From an uncultured Rhodanobacteraceae bacterium (GTDB taxonomy: Bacteria > Pseudomonadota > Gammaproteobacteria > Xanthomonadales > Ahniellaceae), in NCBI GenBank assembly GCA_937873105.1, contig CALMWD010000329.1, forward strand, positions 1-19,325: a DNA stretch of 19,325 bases. Reading direction: 5' to 3'. Below the pieces are notes generated by a model. That model was not told the origin of the DNA. It saw only the letters and a list, made by a program, of their open reading frames with translations, and did no database searches. The translations under genes and the position numbers were made by a program. This document shows positions 1 to 7,640 of the stretch, one piece after another. The number at the start of each line of letters is the position of its first letter. Position 1 is the stretch's first letter.

Positions 1-1854
1 GTGGCCGGCGTTGCCCTGCTCGCGTTCGCGATGGCCTGGCGCTGGCTGTTTCCGGGGCTGGAGCGCATCGACTGGTCGCGTCCGCCGCCGCCCGTGGTCG
101 AAGCGGTGCCCGAACGCGTGAAGGAGCTGGCCGCGCAGGCGGCCCAGGCCGAGCCCGAGATCGTCGAAGAAGAAGCGCCGCCGCCCCAGCCCGGCAAGCT
201 CGACGCCGAGCAGCGCAAGCAGGTCGCGGCGTGGCTCGCGTCGGCCGAGGCCGCGGTCGAGGAGCGGCGCTGGCTGGTGCCGGACGACGACAACGCGCTG
301 CATTGGTTCGGCCAGGTGCTGGCGCTCGATCCCGGCCACGAGAAGGCGCGGCTCGGCCGCAGCGCGGTGCTCGATGCGTTGTTCGCGCAGGCCGAGAACC
401 AGCTCGACGACGGCGACGTGAAGAGCGCCGAGGACCTGCTCGCCGCACTCGACGTGCACGCGATCCGCGACCGCCGGGCGCCGCCGCTGGCGCTGCGCAT
501 CACCCGCCTGGCCGAGTTGCGCGGCAAGCTGGCCGAAGCCGGTCAACGCCTGGCCGCGGGCGCGGTGTTCGAGCCCAGCGATGCCAGCGCGGTGGCATCG
601 TTCCGTGCGGCGCTCGCGCTCGATGCGCGCAATCGCGCCGCGATCAAGGGCCTGGCCGACATCGAAAACCAGGTGCTGGACGACGCCCTGCGCGCGGCCT
701 CGGAGCAGCGCTTTGCCGATGCCGACGCCCTGCTGGTCAAGGCGATGTCGATCGGCGCCGAGTCCTCGCGCCGCACCGAGGCCGAGCAGAAGATCGGCGA
801 ACTGAAGTCGCGTGCCGGCGAAGACTTCCTGCTGCGCGCCGAGACGGCGCTGGCGGCACGCGACCTGGTCAACGCCAGCATCCTGCTCGAGCAGGCGCGT
901 GCGCTCGGGGTGGCCCCGGAACGACTGATGGCGGTCGAGCAGCGCCGTGCGAACGCGGCCCTGTACGCGAACTACCAGCCCGGCGAACGCTTCAGCGACA
1001 CCTTCAAGGATCGCAGCGGCGAGGGCCCGCAACTGGTGGTCGTGCCGGTCGGCGAGTTCCAGATGGGCTCGCCCGAGAACGAGGTCGGACGCAACGCATC
1101 CGAGGGGCCGCAGCACGCGGTGCGCATCACCCGGCCGTTCGCGCTGGCGCGGCACGAAGTCAGCGTGGCCGAATTCCGCCGCTTCGTGCGCGAGTCCGGT
1201 TACCGCAGCGACGCCGAGCAGCAGGGCGATTCCAGCACCTATGACGAACGCACCGGTCGCATCGTCAAGCGCGGCGGCGTGTCCTGGGAGAACGATTTTC
1301 AGGGCGGACGCGCCAAGAGCGGCGAGCCGGTCGTGCATGTCTCCTGGAACGACGCCGCCGCCTACGCGCAATGGTTGTCGGAGATGACCGGACAGCGCTA
1401 CCGCCTGCCGAGCGAAGCCGAGTTCGAGTTCGCGCTGCGCGCCGGCACGACCACCGCCTATTGGTGGGGCGACGGCGCGCCGGATCGGCAGGTCGGCAAC
1501 CTCACCGGCGAGGGCGACCGTTCGCGCAGCAAGCGCACCTGGGCCAAGGCCTTCGAGGGTTATCGGGACGGTTACTGGGGCCCGGCGCCGGTGGCGCGCT
1601 TCGAGGCCAACGGCTTCGGCCTGTTCGACATGGGCAGCAACGTCTCGGAATGGGTCGAGGACTGCTGGCACCAGAACTTCCTGCGGGCGCCCGAGGACGG
1701 TTCCGCCTGGGTCAACCGCGGCTGCAGCAAGCGCGTGGTGCGCGGCGCGTCCTGGGGCAGCGATCCGGACCAGGCGCGTTCGGCCTACCGCCTCGGCGTC
1801 GCCGCCGACACCCGCAGCGCCCGCGTCGGCTTCCGCGTCGCGCGCGAGCTCTAG
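1..1854 (+). CDS. Membrane-anchored SUMF1/FGE-like domain protein, 5' partial
   Basis: The reading frame is open from the first base, so the true start probably lies upstream and 617 codons are visible. Residues 1-17 are a hydrophobic segment ending in aromatic residues, which looks like a membrane anchor. A Pro/Glu-rich linker follows, then an Ala/Leu/Glu-rich helical region (about 65-320) that resembles TPR-type repeats. From about residue 344 to the end is a formylglycine-generating-enzyme-like (SUMF1/EgtB/PvdO) fold, with the hallmarks VPVGEFQMGS, HVSWNDAAAYAQWL, YRLPSEAEFEFA, GSNVSEWVEDCW and RVVRGASW. The two active-site cysteines of true FGE, expected just after the RGxSW segment, are absent. 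Only Cys555 and Cys575 occur in the domain. It is therefore unlikely to be a sulfatase-activating enzyme, and its substrate is unknown. A regulatory or kinase domain could precede the anchor outside the window. Confidence 0.85.
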   Translation: MAGVALLAFAMAWRWLFPGLERIDWSRPPPPVVEAVPERVKELAAQAAQAEPEIVEEEAPPPQPGKLDAEQRKQVAAWLASAEAAVEERRWLVPDDDNALHWFGQVLALDPGHEKARLGRSAVLDALFAQAENQLDDGDVKSAEDLLAALDVHAIRDRRAPPLALRITRLAELRGKLAEAGQRLAAGAVFEPSDASAVASFRAALALDARNRAAIKGLADIENQVLDDALRAASEQRFADADALLVKAMSIGAESSRRTEAEQKIGELKSRAGEDFLLRAETALAARDLVNASILLEQARALGVAPERLMAVEQRRANAALYANYQPGERFSDTFKDRSGEGPQLVVVPVGEFQMGSPENEVGRNASEGPQHAVRITRPFALARHEVSVAEFRRFVRESGYRSDAEQQGDSSTYDERTGRIVKRGGVSWENDFQGGRAKSGEPVVHVSWNDAAAYAQWLSEMTGQRYRLPSEAEFEFALRAGTTTAYWWGDGAPDRQVGNLTGEGDRSRSKRTWAKAFEGYRDGYWGPAPVARFEANGFGLFDMGSNVSEWVEDCWHQNFLRAPEDGSAWVNRGCSKRVVRGASWGSDPDQARSAYRLGVAADTRSARVGFRVAREL

Positions 1855-1858
1855 CCAC

Positions 1859-1864
1859 TACAAT
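1859..1864 (+). promoter_or_regulatory. Possible -10 element (TACAAT) upstream of the M48 protease
   Basis: TACAAT matches the sigma-70 -10 consensus in five of six positions and lies 32 bases before the ATG of the M48 protease, directly after the stop of the preceding gene. No convincing -35 hexamer lies 16-18 bases upstream. An internal promoter for the protease-methyltransferase pair is plausible but unproven. Confidence 0.4.
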
Positions 1865-1896
1865 CGCCGGCCCGCCCCGCGCGACAGGACGCTTCG

Positions 1897-2784
1897 ATGG
1901 ACCCAGGATTCGCTCTGAACGGCCAACGCCGGCGCGGCGGCATGCGTTGGTGGGTGTTGCTGCTGTTCGCCGGCTACCTCGGCTACTACTGGCTGAGCCA
2001 TCGCCAGGAGGCGGCGTTCACCGGCCGCACGCAGCTGGTCGACACGACCATGGACCAGGAAGTCGCGCTCGGCCTGCAGGGATTCCGGCAGATCCTGGAA
2101 CAGTCGCAGGTACTGCGCGAAGGCGAGGCGGTGAACGAGGTGCGCGAGATCGCGCGCCGCCTGATCGCCGCCGGCCCGCGCCTGGAGCAGCACCTCGCCG
2201 CGACGCGCGGCGTCGCCGCGGTCACGCCCTGGGACGCGTTCGAGTGGGAAGTCGCGGTGATCGAGTCCGAACAGGCGAACGCGTTCTGCCTGCCCGGCGG
2301 CAAGATGGCGGTCTACACCGGCATCCTGCCGATCGCGCAGAACGAGGACGCGCTGGCCGCGATCATGGGCCACGAGATCGCGCACGCCGTCCTGCGCCAC
2401 GGCGCCGAGCGCATGGCGCAGCAGAAGCTGGTCCAGGTCGGGGCCGCCGCTGCCGGCCTGTCCACGAGCGACATGGACCCGCGCCAGCGCCAGATGCTGA
2501 TGGCCGCGATCGGCGTCGGCACGCAGTACGGGCTGACCCTGCCGTTTTCACGCAAGCACGAGTCCGAAGCCGACCACGTCGGGCTGATGCTCGCCGCGGC
2601 GGCCTGCTTCGACCCGGCCGAATCGATCGGCCTGTGGCAACGCATGGGCGCGAACGCGGCCGGCCAGGCGCCGCCCGAGTTCATGTCCACGCATCCTTCC
2701 TCCGACACACGCATCCAGCGCCTGCAAGGCTGGATGGACGAAGCGAACCAGGTTCGCGCCCAATTCTGCGGGAACAGCCCATGA
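1897..2784 (+). CDS. M48 family metalloprotease, membrane-anchored
   Basis: This 295-residue protein is a zinc peptidase of the M48 (Ste24/HtpX/BepA-like) group. The zinc site is visible as HEIAH at residues 159-163 and the downstream ESEAD at 222-226, where Glu222 fits the third ligand of the ExxAD pattern. Residues 16-33 form one hydrophobic segment after an Arg-rich stretch, indicating an uncleaved N-terminal anchor with the catalytic domain outside the cytoplasm. There is no lipobox, and no TPR domain follows, so it is smaller than BepA. The ATG at 1897 is preceded by AGGA at 7-base spacing. An alternative ATG at 1942 has only a weak site. The stop overlaps the next gene's start by four bases (ATGA), so the two are probably co-translated. 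Likely role: envelope protein quality control, with the substrate unknown. Confidence 0.9.
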   Translation: MDPGFALNGQRRRGGMRWWVLLLFAGYLGYYWLSHRQEAAFTGRTQLVDTTMDQEVALGLQGFRQILEQSQVLREGEAVNEVREIARRLIAAGPRLEQHLAATRGVAAVTPWDAFEWEVAVIESEQANAFCLPGGKMAVYTGILPIAQNEDALAAIMGHEIAHAVLRHGAERMAQQKLVQVGAAAAGLSTSDMDPRQRQMLMAAIGVGTQYGLTLPFSRKHESEADHVGLMLAAAACFDPAESIGLWQRMGANAAGQAPPEFMSTHPSSDTRIQRLQGWMDEANQVRAQFCGNSP

Positions 2785-3965
2785 AGAACATCGAGGCCCG
2801 GGACGCGCTGCCGGTCGTGCGTCTGAAGATCGAACGCAAGTCCAACCATCCCTGGATCTTCCAGAAGATGGTCGAGAAACCCGAGCCGAAGCCGCGCCCC
2901 GGCACCATCGTCGAGATCTACGACCGCGATGGCCAGTTCTGCGGCCGCGGCTTCTACAACGGCCATTCGCGCATCAGCCTGCGCGTGCTCAGCGAGGATC
3001 CGGACGAGGCCATCGACGACGACTTCTTCCGCCGCCGCATCGGCGAAGCCGTCCAGTTGCGCCGCGACATCCTCAAGCTCGACGCGGTGACCGACGCCTA
3101 TCGCGTCGTGCACTCGGAAGGCGACGGGCTGTCCGGCCTGGTGGTCGACCGCTTCGGTTCGCTGCTGGTCATCGAGTACTTCTCGGCCGGCATGTGGAAG
3201 CAGCGCGACCTGGTGCGGCGCATCCTCGACGAGCACTTCCCGAACTCGACCATGTACTGGTTCGCGGAAGAACACGTCGCGAAGCAGGAGAGTTTCGACT
3301 GCAACGTGCCCAGCCCGCCGCCGCCGGTGACGATCACCGAGCACGGCCTCAAGTTCCGCGTCGCCGCCGGCGGTCGCCACAAGACCGGCTTCTTCTGCGA
3401 CCAGCGCGACAACCGCAGGCGCCTGACCGACTTCACCCAGGGTGCGCGCGTGCTCGACCTGTGCTGCAACTCCGGCGGCTTCGCGGTCTATGCGAAGGCG
3501 CTGGGCGGCGCCGAGGAAGTGGTCGCGGTCGATCTCGACGAACAGATCATCGAGGTCGCGAAGCAGAACGCGCAGCTCAACAAGGCCAGGATCCGCTTCG
3601 TTCACGCCGACATCTTCCCGTGGCTGCGCGACGCCGCGAACAACGGCGAGGAATTCGACACCGTCATCCTCGATCCCGCGAAGATGACCCGCGACCGCGA
3701 GCAGGTGATCCCGGCGCTGAAGAAGTACCTGGACATGAACAAGCTCGCGCTCGGCGTGGTCAAGCCCGGCGGCATCTTCGTCACCTGTTCCTGCACCGGC
3801 CTGGTGAGCGAGGAACAGTTCCTCGACATGATCCGCCGCGCCGCCTTTTACGCCAACCGCCAGGTGCAGATCCTCGAAGTCCGCGGCGCCGGCCCCGACC
3901 ATCCGTGGCTGGCGCACGTGCAGGATTCGCGCTACCTCAAGGCCGTGTTCTGCCGGGTGTTCTGA
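2781..3965 (+). CDS. PUA-domain class I SAM-dependent rRNA methyltransferase (RlmI-like)
   Basis: The 394-residue protein has the length and architecture of RlmI, the 23S rRNA m5C1962 methyltransferase of E. coli (396 aa). It has an N-terminal PUA domain (about 6-90, with HPWIFQKMV), a central domain with the family signature GHKTGFF-like GRHKTGFFCDQRDNR, and a Rossmann methyltransferase fold. SAM-binding motif I is LDLCCNSGGFAV around Asp226. The motif VI cysteine, catalytic in m5C enzymes, is seen in TCSCTG (Cys338, with Cys336 beside it). The motif IV sequence is DPAK (298-301) rather than the usual DPPK. The C-terminal DHPW...YLKAVFCRVF matches the family. The ATG lies within the ATGA overlap with the M48 gene. 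Assignment to the family is secure. The exact rRNA position modified is not, so no gene symbol is given. Confidence 0.9.
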   Translation: MKNIEARDALPVVRLKIERKSNHPWIFQKMVEKPEPKPRPGTIVEIYDRDGQFCGRGFYNGHSRISLRVLSEDPDEAIDDDFFRRRIGEAVQLRRDILKLDAVTDAYRVVHSEGDGLSGLVVDRFGSLLVIEYFSAGMWKQRDLVRRILDEHFPNSTMYWFAEEHVAKQESFDCNVPSPPPPVTITEHGLKFRVAAGGRHKTGFFCDQRDNRRRLTDFTQGARVLDLCCNSGGFAVYAKALGGAEEVVAVDLDEQIIEVAKQNAQLNKARIRFVHADIFPWLRDAANNGEEFDTVILDPAKMTRDREQVIPALKKYLDMNKLALGVVKPGGIFVTCSCTGLVSEEQFLDMIRRAAFYANRQVQILEVRGAGPDHPWLAHVQDSRYLKAVFCRVF

Positions 3966-3979
3966 GCGGGAGCGTGGCG

Positions 3980-4885
3980 ATGCGCATGACATGGGCGCTG
4001 TTGCTGGTGGCGCTGTTGATTTCGGATTCGGCATCGGGCGCCGCCGAGGAAGTGCCGAGTGATCGGTATCGGCGGCTTGTCTCGACTTACTCGCAGGCGT
4101 TCGAACTGGGTTTCGAGCGCCGCAGCGAAGTGACCGCAGCGCGCTTTCGGGAACTGTTCGCCGAAGAACTGTCGGTCGGCTCGCTCGCCGACATCGGCGA
4201 CGCCGAGTTGCACGAGTTCTTCCAAGCGGCCGAGTTGTCGCGTGGCGGGTTGCCGAAAGGCGCATACGACCCGTTGCCCGGACGGATTCATGCCGAACTC
4301 GAGCGCCGTGCGCTCGCGACGCCGGAAGAATCGCAGCGCATGTTCGGCCTGTGGGTGCAGTGGCGTCGCTTCGACGATGCGCGAGCCTTGGCGGCGCGAC
4401 ATCCCGGGCTGGATGTCGAATCGTTGCCTGCTGACCTTGGCGCCGTCCCGGTGTCCTCCAAACCGGCCGTCCTCGATTACGACGCACCGCCGACCTCGAT
4501 CACGGTGCGGTCGATCGCACTGGATCGCGGGCCGCGTATCGTGGTGCTGTCGCATCCGCTCTGCGGTCCATCCGAGCGCGCCAAACAAGACATCGAGGCC
4601 GATCAATTGCTGTCGAAGCACTTCGTGGCGCACTCCACCTGGGTGGCACAGCCGGAAGGCCGGCTGCTGGCCGAGATATTCGCGGAAAAGAACGCTGCGC
4701 ACCCGAACCTGCCGATCCGGCCGATGACGCATCGGGCCGATTGGCCGACGGTCGACGAATACCGTTCGCCGGTGTTCTATTTCCTGCAGGACGGCGTCGT
4801 TCAGGCCAAGGTCGTCGGATGGCCGCCCGAAGGCAATCGCGACGCCGTGCTCGCCGGCCTGAGGAAGATCGGTCTCGCCGACTGA
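3980..4885 (+). CDS. Secreted protein with thioredoxin-like C-terminal domain (CGPS)
   Basis: The 301-residue product begins with a typical Sec signal peptide (hydrophobic core at about 4-16, cleavage probably in SASGA-A). The middle is helical and unrecognised. From about residue 178 the pattern is thioredoxin-like: strand PRIVVLSHP, then CGPS (Cys195-Ser198) at the start of a helix, and later SPVFYFLQDG with Pro264 in the cis-proline position, followed by a final helix. Cys195 appears to be the only cysteine, so it cannot be a classical CxxC disulfide oxidoreductase. The chosen ATG has GGGAG at 7-base spacing. GTG at 3974 and ATG at 3986 are alternatives. It starts 15 bases after the methyltransferase stop. 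Its codon use looks somewhat less GC-biased than its neighbours. Function is unknown. Confidence 0.75.
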   Translation: MRMTWALLLVALLISDSASGAAEEVPSDRYRRLVSTYSQAFELGFERRSEVTAARFRELFAEELSVGSLADIGDAELHEFFQAAELSRGGLPKGAYDPLPGRIHAELERRALATPEESQRMFGLWVQWRRFDDARALAARHPGLDVESLPADLGAVPVSSKPAVLDYDAPPTSITVRSIALDRGPRIVVLSHPLCGPSERAKQDIEADQLLSKHFVAHSTWVAQPEGRLLAEIFAEKNAAHPNLPIRPMTHRADWPTVDEYRSPVFYFLQDGVVQAKVVGWPPEGNRDAVLAGLRKIGLAD

Positions 4886-4886
4886 A

Positions 4887-5477
4887 TCAGTCCTCGAAGC
4901 CGAGTTTGGTCAGGTCGTCGCGGCGGACGAGGGCGAGGCGTTCGCCGGTGAGGCGTTCGAGCGGCAACGGCCAGCCGCCGACGGCTTCGAGCAGGCGGGC
5001 GGCTTCGTCCGGGGTCTGGCCGAGATGCTTCATCGCGTAGGCGGCGTAGACATTGCTGGCGCGCCAGCCGACCGTGCAGTGCAGCAGGATCTTGCCGTCG
5101 CCGGATTCGACCTGCTGCGCGAAGGCGTCGAGCAAGGCCGGCGTGTAAGCCTCGGGCTTGTCGATCGGATGGTTGCTGTAGGCGATGCCGAGTGCGGCCA
5201 GTTCCGCCGCTTCGTCGAAGCCGAGGGTTTCCGGCTTCATTTCCTCGACCCCGCGCAGATTGAAGACGCGGGTGATGCCGCGTTCCTTGAGCGACTTCAG
5301 GTCGTCCAGCGTCGGCTGTCCGGCGACGACGACGCGATCGAATTCACGCGCCTTTTCGAACGCCGACACCGGGGCTTTCGCGGCCGCGGCGGGCGTTGCC
5401 GGGGCTTCGGACGACGGTGTCGTCGCGCAGGCGGACAGCAGGACGAGGCTGGACATCAGCAGCAGGGCAGGGCGCAT
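4887..5477 (-). CDS. Lipoprotein dual-specificity/tyrosine phosphatase (Blh-like)
   Basis: This 196-residue protein carries a lipoprotein signal peptide with lipobox LSAC (Cys17) followed by an Ala/Pro/Thr-rich spacer, so it should be anchored to the outer or inner membrane on the periplasmic side. The domain (about 40-165) starts with RVVVAGQPTLDDL and GITRVFNLR, typical of the beta-lactamase-hydrolase-like (Blh) branch of cysteine phosphatases. It contains the P-loop HCTVGWRAS (133-141), which fits HCxxGxRxS with nucleophile Cys134 and phosphate-binding Arg139. GGAG lies 6 bases before the ATG. Its stop is one base from the stop of the upstream plus-strand gene, a tail-to-tail arrangement with no room for a terminator. 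The start faces the radical SAM gene across an 83-base divergent region. The substrate is unknown. Confidence 0.88.
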   Translation of the reverse strand: MRPALLLMSSLVLLSACATTPSSEAPATPAAAAKAPVSAFEKAREFDRVVVAGQPTLDDLKSLKERGITRVFNLRGVEEMKPETLGFDEAAELAALGIAYSNHPIDKPEAYTPALLDAFAQQVESGDGKILLHCTVGWRASNVYAAYAMKHLGQTPDEAARLLEAVGGWPLPLERLTGERLALVRRDDLTKLGFED

Positions 5478-5560
5478 CGCGGACTCCGGTCGGCTTGATT
5501 CGGGCCGCCATGCTAGCGCGGCGCTGGCCTCGCCCGTGCCGCCTCGGTCATCATGTGCGC

Positions 5561-7108
5561 ATGACCGACATCGTCCTGCCCACGCTGAACGCGCGCTACG
5601 CGCACGCTTCGCTCGGGTTGCGCTACCTGCGCGCGAACCTGGGGGCGTTGCGCGAGCGTTCGTGCATCCGCGAATTCGTCATCGGCCAGAAGAGCGAGGA
5701 GATCGTCGAGCGGATCCTCGCCGAACGACCGCGCATCGTCGGCCTCGGCGTCTACATCTGGAATGTCGAGGAAGCGACGCGCCTGGTCGCGATGCTGAAG
5801 GCGGTCGCGCCCGAGGTCATCGTCGTGCTCGGCGGGCCCGAGGTGAGCTACGAGACCAACGAGAGCCGCATCTGCGCCTACGCCGACCATGTCGTCACCG
5901 GCTGGGGCGACGTCAGTTTTGCGGCCCTGTGCGTGCAGCTGCTCGCGGGAGAACGGCCCGCCGCGAAGATCATTCCGGGCATCCAGCCGCCGCTCGACCG
6001 GATCGTCCTGCCCTACGACGAATACGACGACGAGGACGTGGCGCGCCGGCACGTCTACGTCGAAGCCTCGCGCGGTTGTCCGTTCAAGTGCGAGTTCTGT
6101 CTCTCGGCGCTCGACAAGACCGCCTGGCCGTTCCCGCTCGACGCCTTCCTCGCCCACATCGAATCGTTGTGGCAGCGCGGCGTGCGCCAGTACAAGTTCG
6201 TCGACCGCACCTTCAACCTCAAGGTCGATGCCTCGCTCGCCATCCTCGACTTCTTCCTGGCGAAACTCGAGGCGAATCCGGCCGATCCGCCCTTCGTGCA
6301 TTTCGAGCTGATCCCGGACCACCTGCCGGACAAGCTCAAGGCCGGCATCGCGAAGTTCCCGCCGGGCACGCTGCAGTTCGAGATCGGCATCCAGACCTTC
6401 GATCCGGCCACGCAGGCGCGCATTTCGCGGCGCCAGAAGAACGACGTGGCCGAAGCCAACATCCGTTGGCTGCACGAACACTCGCAGGCGCACCTGCATG
6501 TCGACCTGATCGCCGGGCTGCCGGGCGAGGACGTGCCGACCTTCGCCGCCGGTTTCGACCGCCTGGTGCGCATGGGGCCGCACGAGATCCAGTTCGGCAT
6601 CCTCAAGCGCCTGCGCGGCGCGCCGATCGCGCGGCACACGATCGAACACGGGCTGCGCTTCAATCCGGAGCCGCCGTACAACATCCTCGCCACGAACACG
6701 ATCGACTTCGCGACCATGCAGCGCCTGTCGCGCTTCGCCCGCTACTGGGACATCGTCGCGAACTCCGGGCGTTATCCGCGCACCACGCCGCTGCTGCTCG
6801 GCGAATCGCCGTTCGCGCATTTCCTCGCGCTGTCCGACTGGCTGTACGCGAAGACGAAGCAGACCCATGCGCTGGCGCACGAACGCCTGGTGCACCTGCT
6901 GCACGAACATCTGGTTGACGTGCGTGTGCTGGATCGTGGTGCAGTCGAGGCGGCCCTGCTCGCCGACTACCGCGACGCTGGCGGCCGCACGCGGCTCGCG
7001 TTCGAAGCGCCGGATTCGGTGTTGCCGGCCCCGCGTCCGCGCAAGGCCGCAGGCGCCACCCCGGCCCGACAGGCGCGCCATCTCGGCGCCGCGGACGGCG
7101 CCAATTAG
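5561..7108 (+). CDS. B12-binding-domain radical SAM protein (DUF4080 type)
   Basis: The product has 515 residues. The N-terminal 130 or so residues (ARYAHASLGLRYL, IVGLGVYIWN, VVLGGPEVS) match the cobalamin-binding-like domain of B12-dependent radical SAM enzymes. The radical SAM core follows, with the [4Fe-4S] motif CxxxCxxC at Cys173, Cys177 and Cys180 in the sequence SRGCPFKCEFCLS. Later come IGIQTFD and VDLIAGLPGE, which are typical beta-strand signatures of the barrel. The C-terminal part (PPYNILATNTIDF onward) resembles the DUF4080 region. The last 30 residues are a low-complexity Pro/Ala/Arg tail. The ATG at 5561 begins the family-like TDIVLPTLNARYAH. No good Shine-Dalgarno sequence precedes it. 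Substrate and product cannot be read from the sequence, and there are no pathway neighbours. Confidence 0.88.
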   Translation: MTDIVLPTLNARYAHASLGLRYLRANLGALRERSCIREFVIGQKSEEIVERILAERPRIVGLGVYIWNVEEATRLVAMLKAVAPEVIVVLGGPEVSYETNESRICAYADHVVTGWGDVSFAALCVQLLAGERPAAKIIPGIQPPLDRIVLPYDEYDDEDVARRHVYVEASRGCPFKCEFCLSALDKTAWPFPLDAFLAHIESLWQRGVRQYKFVDRTFNLKVDASLAILDFFLAKLEANPADPPFVHFELIPDHLPDKLKAGIAKFPPGTLQFEIGIQTFDPATQARISRRQKNDVAEANIRWLHEHSQAHLHVDLIAGLPGEDVPTFAAGFDRLVRMGPHEIQFGILKRLRGAPIARHTIEHGLRFNPEPPYNILATNTIDFATMQRLSRFARYWDIVANSGRYPRTTPLLLGESPFAHFLALSDWLYAKTKQTHALAHERLVHLLHEHLVDVRVLDRGAVEAALLADYRDAGGRTRLAFEAPDSVLPAPRPRKAAGATPARQARHLGAADGAN

Positions 7109-7125
7109 GTTTGCATGGTCGTTCG

Positions 7126-7174
7126 CGACAGGGCCGGGGTCGAACCTGTCGAAATCGTCGCCGGCCGTTCGACC
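7126..7174. repeat. Two overlapping inverted repeats in an intergenic region
   Basis: Between the radical SAM gene and the first VOC gene, CGACAGG (7126-7132) pairs with CCTGTCG (7145-7151). GGTCGAAC (7138-7145) pairs with GTTCGACC (7167-7174). The two stems overlap, so they would be alternative structures. There is no T-run, so a standard terminator is not supported. Such stems arise easily by chance in GC-rich DNA. Confidence 0.35.
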
Positions 7175-7225
7175 AGATCAGGACGACGCAGCGGAGCGTC
7201 GCACCCACCCACAGGAGTTGCCGCC

Positions 7226-7639
7226 ATGCCCAAGACGATCATCATCAGCTTGCCCGTCGCCGATCTCGCCGCCTCGATGCGCTTCTACACGGCCCTGGGC
7301 TTCGTGCACAGCCCGCAGTGGTCCGACGACACCGCGGCGCACTTCGTCTGGAGCGAGACGATCAGCCTGATGCTGCTGACCCGGGCCAAGTGGCAGACCT
7401 TCACCACGCGCCCGATCCCGCCGCCGACCGCGAGCGAGGTCGCGCTGGGCTTGTCGCTGGACAGCCGCGAAGCGGTGGACGCGATGAACGCCGCCGCGGC
7501 CGCCCACGGCGGCGTCGCCGACGTCAATCCGGTGCAGGACCACGGCTTCATGTACGGTCGCGACCTGATGGACCCCGACGGCCATGTCTGGGCCCCGATG
7601 TGGATGGATCCGGCCGCGATGGCCGGCGTGGGGGCATGA
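7226..7639 (+). CDS. VOC family (glyoxalase/bleomycin-resistance-like) protein
   Basis: This 137-residue single VOC-fold protein starts IIISLPVADLAASMRFYTALGF, the typical first beta-alpha unit of the family. It ends with a second unit GFMYGRDLMDPDGHVWAPMWMDP, in which the DPDGH-W motif is common to the glyoxalase/dioxygenase superfamily. The ATG at 7226 is well supported by AGGAG at 7213-7217 with 8-base spacing. The stop is followed after one base by the ATG of a second VOC-type gene (PhnB-like), so the two are probably one transcription unit. Relatives are often annotated as lactoylglutathione lyases, but enzymatic activity cannot be assigned from the sequence. Confidence 0.88.
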   Translation: MPKTIIISLPVADLAASMRFYTALGFVHSPQWSDDTAAHFVWSETISLMLLTRAKWQTFTTRPIPPPTASEVALGLSLDSREAVDAMNAAAAAHGGVADVNPVQDHGFMYGRDLMDPDGHVWAPMWMDPAAMAGVGA

Positions 7640-7640
7640 C

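Noticed and set aside
2313..4487. A 724-codon open frame on the minus strand opposite the M48 protease and methyltransferase genes.
   Set aside because: Antisense shadow of well-supported plus-strand genes. The composition is typical of reverse reading and no family motifs are present.
7136..7147. GGTTCGACCCC on the minus strand resembles a tRNA T-arm.
   Set aside because: No acceptor stem, anticodon arm or D-arm can be found around it. The flanks do not pair as a T-stem should.
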